Shown here piece by piece: positions 9,804 to 17,271 of a stretch of DNA of 64,000 nt. The notes under the pieces are model-generated. The model was not told where the DNA came from and ran no database searches. It was given only the letters and a program-made list of their open reading frames with translations. The position numbers were made by a program, and so were the translations under genes. Position 1 is the stretch's first letter; every line of letters begins with the position of its first letter. Source of the stretch: Hippopus hippopus (lineage: Eukaryota > Mollusca > Bivalvia > Cardiida > Cardiidae); contig OX328110.1 of NCBI GenBank assembly GCA_946811185.2, positions 18,592,456-18,656,455 on the forward strand. Direction: 5' to 3'.

Positions 9804-10580
9804 TTTCCTGAAATAAGGGCTATGCATACATGCAATATGGCCAGTTTCATGACATCTGTAGCACACAGCATTTCTGAATTTACAAAAAGAAGAAATGTGA
9901 CTGTACTCACCACAGTGTATGCAGGCCTCATTAAATCTCCTCCTCCTGTCACGCCGGTTATAATGTCTCTGAACTCTGCCATAATCCTTACTATCAATTT
10001 CATGTTTGTCACTACACTGGGTTCTGGTAACCATACTTGACACTTCTTCCCTGGTTGTAGTAAGCGACTGTCCCATACGTGCATATCTGATGACTTCCTC
10101 CACCGTTCTGGCTTCCTTCAAAATGACAAAGTTACGAATCTCCCTATTGAGCCCATGGATTGCTTTGTCCAGAATTTCGCTGTCCGATTTACTCAGTGAT
10201 CGTCCACATTGCACCACACTTTCAAGATATTTGTCTACTGAACTGGTGCCCTGTTGAAGATCCAGGAATTCAGCGTAACTGAAAATTCTGTTTGTGGTGC
10301 TGTCAAAACGGTTCAGGAATTGGTTGGTTAATTTCTCGAAATCACTTTTCACATCTTGAGTGAGTCCCTGGTACCACACTTCAGCATGTTTTCCCAAAGA
10401 AAAACAAAAATATGTACACTTCTCCTCCTCATTCCACTTCTTCAGTACCGAGACTCTATCAAATTTTTCTAACCAAAACTTAGCATTGTCTCCCTCTTCA
10501 AAAATTGTCACTGTCAGTCCATTGTATCTAATTTCACTTGATTTTGCCATTTTCAATTCACTCCTCAATCTAATTGACAC
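9801..10580 (-). CDS. gag: Gypsy-1 Gag (capsid and nucleocapsid)
   Basis: A protein of 259 residues, with a likely alternative start at Met11 (MAKSSEIRYNG). Residues ~25-170 resemble the Ty3/Gypsy retrotransposon Gag capsid region (FWLEKFDRVSVLKKWNEEEK). The C-terminus carries a CCHC zinc knuckle (CIHCGEYSHISSFC). A second knuckle (CYRCHETGHIACMH) has His where the last Cys is expected. Gag packages the element RNA into particles. The frame ends in UAG right after the knuckles, the normal gag/pol border, and pol continues in the same frame. Confidence 0.9.
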   Translation of the reverse strand: MSIRLRSELKMAKSSEIRYNGLTVTIFEEGDNAKFWLEKFDRVSVLKKWNEEEKCTYFCFSLGKHAEVWYQGLTQDVKSDFEKLTNQFLNRFDSTTNRIFSYAEFLDLQQGTSSVDKYLESVVQCGRSLSKSDSEILDKAIHGLNREIRNFVILKEARTVEEVIRYARMGQSLTTTREEVSSMVTRTQCSDKHEIDSKDYGRVQRHYNRRDRRRRFNEACIHCGEYSHISSFCKFRNAVCYRCHETGHIACMHSPYFRK

Positions 10581-10605
10581 AAAAGTCCCACAGATTTTCT
10601 ATCTA

Positions 10606-10623
10606 TACCCGGATTCTCCACCA
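10606..10623 (-). promoter_or_regulatory. Candidate primer-binding site of Gypsy-1
   Basis: On the minus strand, four bases after the 5' LTR, TGGTGGAGAATCCGGGTA begins with the TGG expected to pair with a tRNA 3' CCA end. The matching tRNA acceptor end would read GAUUCUCCACCA. I cannot assign the tRNA without a search. Confidence 0.55.
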
Positions 10624-10627
10624 TTAT

Positions 10628-11265
10628 ATCACCGGGAGGGAAAATAACAGAATAAGTCAGTAAGTCAGAGGTTTCGTTTCCAAAATTTCAATTTCTAATT
10701 TAATAAATCCAAAGATTCCAAACAGGTCTAAATTCTTCAAAGCCAAAATAATTACTGTCCCTATCATACTAAAATCTGTCTCTCCAAATCCCATACATCC
10801 CATAATCCTCATCCATCCTACATCCAATCAAATTCATTCTTACACTCCATCCTACATCCAATCAAATCATTCTTACACTCATTCATCTTAATTTATTTGT
10901 TTCTCTCTCTCTCACTGGTCAATCACTTACTCTCATTTTCCTGCCTTTTCTTACAAGATCATCAACATCAAAGGAGTATAGCACCTACTTGCAATTCATT
11001 ACCAACATAGATTACCATTAGGGGTCTAATACAATAGTTCCACTAAATTACAGCAATGACTTTCTGATAAGGTTCTAAATGCTACCAAATGTTGCATATC
11101 TAAATGTTCAAGATGAGTTAGATAGCAAACCCTTGATAGAGACAGACTGATTATACTAAATATAAAACTTTTAACATAAATAGATTGATTACTAAATCTC
11201 ATACTTTAACTATTAATTATTTTAATATTTCAACAAACAATGACTTCAATATGCACTGGGTGACA
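10628..11265 (-). repeat. Gypsy-1 5' LTR
   Basis: A direct repeat of 4014-4651 with about four substitutions seen by eye. It should hold the promoter for the minus-strand transcript. ATACT follows at 11266-11270 as the second target duplication. Confidence 0.92.
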
Positions 11266-11579
11266 ATACTATTGGAAGTGTAAACAGTAGTCCTGTGTAG
11301 CACTAATGAGATGCAATGGTATCACGTGATGTTCTCGAAGGCCTAGTTTGAATATACACGAACGATAACGAAGGTTGTTTCGATCAATGGCATCCCTGAA
11401 ACCGACGGGCTTCTCCATGCATTTTCGCACCTGTATTTCATGGCAACCAATGCAGTAACTGACATGTTCGAGTTTTCTCCGATCTTAAATAATTATGTGT
11501 GTTGTGATGGGTTATCCGATATATTTTCGAGTTATAAACGGTGAAAATTACCTATGTTTGGACTTTACAGGGGCTTTAA

Positions 11580-11850
11580 AAAATACAAACTGAGAAGACA
11601 CTGTGGGGTAGCTCAACCAAAACCATTATGGGGTTCAAACTTGACCTAATAAGAAACATTATTGGGTTAATGTTAGATTGTTATAATTTAATATGTGGCA
11701 TTGCATTAAAACTACAGACTCTGTGGGTAGCTCATGCAAATTGTATTGGCTGTAACATCTTTGGGTGTGCCAGTTTTATTAGCTTAGTGTTCCCATGCCT
11801 TTTCAGCATGGAGGTATTTTTGCACCACCTTAGACTGGCAAAATCTTAAA
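11580..11850. other. Non-coding host DNA
   Basis: No gene supported. Part of it (11595-11708) resembles 3240-3322 in the same orientation, including GACACTGTG and GCATTAA blocks. This suggests a dispersed repeat on both sides of the TTAA element. Confidence 0.35.
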
Positions 11851-11962
11851 ACTGGGGGTGCACAGTAAAAACTGGGGGTACACAGTAAAAACTGGGGGTA
11901 CACAGTAAAAACTGGGGGTGCACAGTAAAAACTGGGGGTGCACAGTAAAAACTGGGGGTGCA
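11851..11962. repeat. 20-bp minisatellite, ~5.6 copies
   Basis: Tandem copies of ACTGGGGGTGCACAGTAAAA, with two copies carrying A instead of G in the GTGCAC block. Period 20 bp, starts at 11851, 11871, 11891, 11911, 11931 and 11951. Confidence 0.9.
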
Positions 11963-12199
11963 AGACTTAGTGATAAGTTATGTAGTACGTGGTTTTACTT
12001 TCATCATCAAACCATTCTGTAGCCAAGAAAAGATGTTCAGCCAGCTTGAGCTGACCATTGTTTCAACAATGGTTATGTGGGAAAGGCTTGGAATAATGTG
12101 CATAGTACTGGTAAAAGAAACCCCAGGAAAGCATGAATAGGTGCACTGGCTGCTGCTATATAACTGAAATAATGTTGAAAATGGTGTTAAACACCATAC

Positions 12200-12329
12200 A
12201 GTCAAGTGATCAGCCAACTTGACTAAAACCTTTTCTTCCGTCCTTTTTGCCGAGATTTTCGCTGTATTGGTACTTCCATTGTCATCTACAGTGAAGACGG
12301 CTTTGTTGAAGCCACTGTCTTGCACAATT
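12200..12329 (-). CDS. Candidate internal exon of an unrecognised host gene
   Basis: On the minus strand a CTTACAG acceptor precedes about 43 protein-like codons (including GFNKAVFTVDDNGSTNTAK). A possible donor (GACT then GTATGG) follows. The frame stays open beyond both borders. No domain is recognised. Its end phase fits the candidate terminal exon at 2435-2623. The same DNA can also be read on the plus strand as a 40-nt exon between CTACAG and GTAAGT, which I consider less likely. Confidence 0.25.
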
Positions 12330-12339
12330 CTGTAAGTTT

Positions 12340-13105
12340 CAACTGGGATGACATTGTTTTACAGTTTAAAACTGGCAGACTACACAAAATGATGCCATTA
12401 AGAAAAAGCTAGCTGCAAAGATTCATATCTGACTGTCTATAAATAATCCAGAGTGCGAACCGGTCTCATATTCTCTCTTTTGTATAGACACTAAAGCAGG
12501 GTACCAGTATCTATTTTAAGAAAAAATTGGGATTCCTTAATACACATTGGAAATCCAAGAGAAAAATGTTTCATAGAGGAATCGGCAACGAAATCGAACG
12601 ATAAAAAGGTGCTTTTGCAAGCATGGTTGTCTGTACGTGCACTGCACATATAGCTCTTTATTCGTTTTGTACTTTTTACGTGTTTTAATAAATTTGTATG
12701 TGTTTCACGTACATATGAACGTGAATGGGAACACTGTAGCTGTCTGTAACCCCTGTCAGCATGCCAGTTTTATTGGTTGTACAGGGTTTTCCATGACACA
12801 CAAATCCTGCGTCATGGTCACGATTTTAACTCAAATGACCCCCCAAAAAAATAACAGTGCGTCATCAGTGACGCAACTTTCCAAAATCTAAATCACCTAG
12901 AAAATTGAATAAAGCGTCATAAATCCAAGTCTTTTCTTGCTTCAATATCAGACGAGCACCGTTTTTTTTTTTTTTTTTAAATACAGGGTTTATTTTAGAT
13001 AAAAGTGGTTTTCCAGTATTTTATTTATAGACATGAGATATTTTGATCGCATCTATTTAATTATCAAAACAGTAATTGTGTTACTAATTAATAAAAATCT
13101 GTGAA
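12340..13105. other. Non-coding DNA with poly-T tract
   Basis: No gene supported. A T-run lies at about 12963-12979. An 84-codon plus-strand frame at 12637-12891 has no recognisable motif and skewed composition, so I leave it out. Confidence 0.4.
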
Positions 13106-13306
13106 ATGGTGAAAAGGTGTAGTTACGGATTGTGTTACACTGATAATCGTTATCCAGGTAGACTGCAGGGGGAAGTTAAATTCGTCCCATTTCAAAAGCC
13201 GAAAACACATCTCGAAAAATGTCTTCGGTGGATAAAACTGTGTGGAAAAGCTCGTGAACAGCTTAATCCATCACGGATCAATAAGAATCGTTATGTATGT
13301 ACAAAG
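13106..13306 (+). pseudogene. THAP-like zinc-finger exon, donor apparently lost
   Basis: From ATG at 13106 the 67-codon frame starts MVKRCSYGLCYTDNRYPGRL and ends at VCTK. It matches the start of a THAP-type C2CH finger: paired cysteines (C5, C10), a VKFVPF block, the RWIK tryptophan motif, and the third Cys in YVCTK. The fourth ligand (His, in the usual HF) would lie in the next exon of the related invertebrate genes I know. Here AAG is followed by ATATGC, not the expected GT donor, and the frame continues for 14 non-THAP codons to a stop at 13351. No HF-encoding exon is obvious downstream. It is most likely an exon-1 copy of a DNA-binding protein or transposase-derived gene, broken or using an unusual donor. 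Confidence 0.55.
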
Positions 13307-13712
13307 ATATGCATAAATGTCATTTTAGGATGTACTTGCCAAAAAAATTAAAAATTGGGCAAAATTAACAATTCATCGAAATTGAAAGCACTTGCAAGTG
13401 AAAAATTTAATTTCATCCGTATGATGTGTTTTGTCTATAGAAGGGTGGAAAGTTGAAGAGAGGAGAAAAAAAAATTCTGGTAACAAGCTATTTTTCCTTT
13501 TCCTACAATGTTTTAAAAACCATTCTTCCCTGTGGTTTTTCAGACTTTAGTTGACTTCTGTGACACTTTCCATAACAAATATCGTGTTCTCGTCCATTAA
13601 CATAACTTTAATATCGAAAAAATATCCTTCGCAAAAGAATTTACATCATTGCTGCTTCGAATTTTGTGAAATATTCTTGTCTGGATGATGCATTAAAGAG
13701 AAATCTGACAGA

Positions 13713-14003
13713 ATGCAACGCAAATCGACATTCATTCCTTCCTTAATTGATGCCATTTTGGAATGCACTTGTCAGGCATGGCAACCAAAATCTCGTGTTG
13801 CCATGGGGGGGCGTGCCAAACTCGCGTTTGCAGAAAGGTCAATTGACATATTCATATCAAATCATGCTGTAACACTTCTCCAAAAAACAATTGAATTGAA
13901 AAATAGATTGCTGAAAAAAAACAAGAATACCCATGACACAACAAAAGTCAGTTTGACATTGTCGGATCAGAGGCATTTCAAACTGTTTTGTCATCTTAAA
14001 TGA
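13713..14003 (+). CDS. Unrecognised 96-residue open frame, doubtful
   Basis: A plus-strand frame with a Lys-rich, possibly helical middle (LLQKTIELKNRLLKKNK). I recognise no family. It lies 0.4 kb downstream of the THAP-like exon, and its ILECTCQ block loosely echoes the ILGCTCQ tail there, so the two could be parts of one decayed gene. No splice sites or promoter support it. Confidence 0.15.
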   Translation: MQRKSTFIPSLIDAILECTCQAWQPKSRVAMGGRAKLAFAERSIDIFISNHAVTLLQKTIELKNRLLKKNKNTHDTTKVSLTLSDQRHFKLFCHLK

Positions 14004-14162
14004 TGAATTTAAACAGTGAATTTACACAAATCTCTGTATAAAACAGTAAGTGGAAGCTAAAATCCCCTTTTAATAATGAGTAAAAAACTTTAGTTCTTTT
14101 ATGAAACCAACATCTATTTGTCTCAATCTTGGCCTGTATTTATCAAATATTGTAAAATTAAG

Positions 14163-15648
14163 CAAGAGGCCATCATGGCCCTGAAATCACTCACCTGAGC
14201 CTTTCTAGCAAACATGACCCATTTTCAATCTCTTCCCAGATATTATAACAAACACTCTAACAAGATTTCATTAGCATTGGACTGAAAAGTTGGCCGCTAG
14301 CTTGTACACAAGCTTTTTCTCAATTTGTCTCAATGACCCACTTTTTAGCCTAACATAGTCCAATTTCACATCATAGATATTGTCAAAACAAAGATTCTGA
14401 CCACATTTCATAAGTATTGGACAGAAAATGTGGCCTCTACAGTGTACACAAGGTTTACCAAGATTTGACATGGCGACCTAGCTTTTTATCCCATGTGACA
14501 CATTTTCAATCTCATCTTATTGATCAACAAAAAAACCATTCTGACTAATTTTCATAAGTATTGGACAGAAAAGGTTGCCTCTAAGACATATACAAGCTAT
14601 TTTAAAGATTTGATTTGGTGACCTAGTTTGTGACTCATTTTCAATTTCATATTAGCATCATGACCAACCTTTATGAGTTTTGGATGGAAATGTGTACACA
14701 AGGTTTTTCTAAGATTAGACATAGTGACCTAGTTTTTCATCCAATGTGACCCATTATCAAACTGGTCTAAGATGCCATCAGGACAAACATTCTGACCAAG
14801 TTTCATAAGTACTGGAGTGAAAATGTGGCCTCTAAGGTGTACACAAGGTTTTGTAAAGATTTGACATGGTGACCTAGTTTTTCAACCAGTATGACAAATT
14901 TTCAGACCGATATTATTGAGACAAATAATCTGAGTAACTTTCAAGAGAATTGGGCTGAAAATGTGGACTGTGGAGTGTACACAAAGTTTTTCTAAGATTT
15001 GACCTAGTGACCCATTTTCAAACTCATCCAAGATCATCAAGACAAACATTCTGACTAAGTTTCATGAGTATTGGGTTAAAAATGTAACCTTTAGAGAGTA
15101 CACAACGTTTTTCAAAGAGTCAACCTGCTGACCTAATTTTTGACTTAACATAACCCATTTTCAAACTTGTATGAGATATCATCAAGACAAACATTGTGAC
15201 AAACTTTCAAGAGCCTTGGACTGAAAGTATGGCCTAGAGTGTATACAAGATATTTCTAAGATTTGAACTAGTGACCTAGTTTTTGACCTGATGTGACTTA
15301 TTTTCAGTCGTCCGAGATATCATCATGACATTCTGCCAAACTTTCAAGAGTATTGGACTGAAAATGTGGCCTCTAGAGTGTACACAAGGTTTTTCTAAAA
15401 TTTGATGTAGTGACCTAGTTTTTTACCCAACATGATCCATTTTCAAAGGCTTCCAAGATATTATCAAGACCAACATTCTGACCAAGTTTCATGAGTATAG
15501 GACTGAAAATGTGGCCGCTAGAGCGTACACAAGGGAAAAGCTGACGATGCATGACGGACAATGCATGTCGGATTACACACTTCAGATGACGGACACATCA
15601 CAATCACAAAAACCCACCTTGAGCATTTGTTTGAATTCAGGTGAGCTA
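14163..15648 (+). mobile_element. Array-type non-autonomous element E1 (~143-bp repeats), complete
   Basis: The left end (CAAGAGGCCATCATGGCCCT) forms a GGCCAT/ATGGCC hairpin and runs into ACTCACCTGAGC. About nine to ten diverged copies of a ~143-bp repeat follow, with landmarks GACCTAGTTTTTGACC, ACAAACATTCTGACCAAG and GGCCTCTAGAGTGTACACAA. A GACG-rich stretch (15540-15600) leads to a right-end hairpin, CACCTTGAGC pairing with TTCAGGTG, then AGCTAA. The design (fixed ends, internal tandem repeats, terminal hairpin, no coding) resembles Helitron-related HINE elements. That assignment is inference. Confidence 0.6.
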
Positions 15649-15896
15649 ATAAAATTTTATAACTAAATAACTTAACTGATTGAAAGAGACAGACATCTCA
15701 TTCAATAAAATTGTTTGTCATGTATTATGTAATTTAGAATTAGCATAAGTAACATTTATAATGAAAGAATACAGCAAGGTCTACATGAACATTAAATTCA
15801 TCATAACTACAGAATACTGTTTTTCTGCAGATAATTAATCATTTACTAGTAAAAGTAGAGTGAAACCCCTAACTTTTTCAGAAAGCCACCAGTTTT
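15649..15896. other. Spacer, no gene
   Basis: AT-rich sequence between E1 and the palindromic MITE, with no open frame or known repeat. Confidence 0.5.
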
Positions 15897-16111
15897 TTAA
15901 GGATAGGGCACCCTAATGGGATGTATGTAACATCGCCTTTCATGGCCGAAAAAAGGTCGGATTCTGCTAAGACTCGGGTAATCTGTATTTGATGTAGGGA
16001 ACCAGCGTCTGTCGATCGATTACAGACTACCCGAGTCTTAACCGAATCTGTACGTTTTTCAGTGATGAAAGGCATTGTTACGCGCATCCCATTAGGGTGC
16101 CCTATCCTTAA
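15897..16111. mobile_element. Palindromic MITE with TTAA target duplication
   Basis: A 207-bp near-palindrome (15901-16107) flanked by TTAA on both sides. The ends begin GGATAGGGCACCCTAATGGG in both orientations without mismatch. The arms extend about 90 nt each at roughly 80% match and meet near CGATCGAT. It is non-coding. TTAA and terminal inverted repeats point to a piggyBac-like or related transposase in trans. A TA duplication with a longer inverted repeat is also possible. Confidence 0.75.
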
Positions 16112-16159
16112 ATTTGTTAATCTATGGGGTGACAAAAAAACCATGAAAAAGCTGTTGGA

Positions 16160-17265
16160 ACCCTGCTTGCTACCCACATTCATGCAGACACACAAACCCA
16201 ATACCTTTTGGACACTTAACCTCACAGTGATTTAGAAAAATAACCCCAGAAGTATACACAACACTACAATAAACTATGTTTTACATGCTACCCCATATTA
16301 CATAGCGACATATAAACTCCAAATTCCAATAGATTCTTAACCGAAAAGTGCTTAGATAAAATAACCCCACAAGTATATTCAGCGCATTCACAAGTCAGAT
16401 TATATATTATAATTGTTTCCTTCCTACCCCACGACACATGTGGATACACAAACCCCATACACCACAGACATTTAACCTCACAATCCTTTGGATAAAATAA
16501 CCCAAGAAGTATACATAACCCCACAACAGACTATGTTTTCCTTGCTACCCCACTACACATATGGACATATAAACCCCATATACCATTAACTGTTTAGTCC
16601 GGAGTGCTTAGACAAAATAACCCCTCAAGTATATGCAGTACTGTGACAGATTAGATAACATAGTTTTCCTTGCTACCACAATTCATGCAGATACACAAAC
16701 CCCATACACTATGGATACTTAACCTCACAGTTCTTCAGACAATATAATCCCAAAAGTATACACAGTGCTACAATAGACCATGTTTTCCTTGCTAGGCCAT
16801 AACACATATGGATATATAAACCCCGTGTACCATTGACACTTAACCTCTCTGATTAGACAAAATAACCACACAAGTATATACATGGCACTGACAGATAAAA
16901 GTATAAAGTTTAAGTTTTTCTTGCTACCCTACACTTCATGAAGACACAAACCCCATACAGTATGGACACTTAACCTCACAGTGCTTCAAACAAAATAACC
17001 CCAGGAATACACATAACACTGCAGTAGACTACATATCATATTTCTAAAGTTTTCCTTTCTACCCCACTACACATATAGACATTTAAACCCCATATACTAG
17101 TAACTCTTGACCCCAGATTGCTAAGACAAAATAACCTAATAAGTTATGCAGCATACTGACAGATTAGATCATACAGTTTATGTTTTGCTTGCTACCCTAC
17201 GACACATAATGGACATATAAACCCCATATAATGTTGACTTAATCCCCACAGCTCTTAGACTAAAT
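16160..17265. repeat. Dimeric (A-B) tandem repeat, ~250-bp period
   Basis: A ~125-bp unit recurs nine times, with the landmark TTGCTACCCC then ACA..ATAAACCCC then TAACC then AAATAACCCCACAAGTATA. Two versions alternate. A units (near 16170, 16427, 16673, 16923) carry GATACACAAACCCC; B units (near 16290, 16540, 16790, 17060) carry GGACATATAAACCCC. Like units are ~250 bp apart while neighbours are ~113-137 bp apart. This is a small higher-order repeat. No coding. Confidence 0.7.
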
Positions 17266-17271
17266 AACAAA

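Larger units (their letters stand above)
4014..11265 (-). mobile_element. Ty3/Gypsy LTR retrotransposon (Gypsy-1), nearly intact
   Basis: A 7.25-kb element on the minus strand. Its order is 5' LTR (10628-11265), primer-binding site, gag, UAG, pol (protease, RT, RNase H, integrase), chromodomain-like tail, polypurine tract, 3' LTR (4014-4651). The LTRs are 638 bp each and differ at only about four positions by eye, so the insertion is recent. It lies inside an older TTAA-flanked DNA element. The coding region is open except for a frameshift in the integrase core near 6560, so this copy should not be autonomous. The pol order is that of ordinary Ty3/Gypsy elements. Confidence 0.93.
3531..11579. 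mobile_element. TTAA-flanked inverted-repeat DNA element, split by Gypsy
   Basis: The left end reads TTAA then AGTCTCAGTAAAGTCCAAA (3531-3553). The right end, reverse-complemented, reads AGCCCCTGTAAAGTCCAAA and is bounded by TTAA at about 11576-11579. The termini agree at 16 of 19 positions, and weaker inverted similarity continues inward. With the 7.25-kb Gypsy element removed the element is about 0.8 kb and non-coding. TTAA target duplications are typical of piggyBac-type and Kolobok elements, so a non-autonomous member of such a group is likely. Confidence 0.5.

Noticed and set aside
12292..12331. Plus-strand 40-nt exon between CTACAG and GTAAGT
   Set aside because: Too short to support alone, and the minus strand of the same DNA has a longer protein-like frame with its own splice-like borders.
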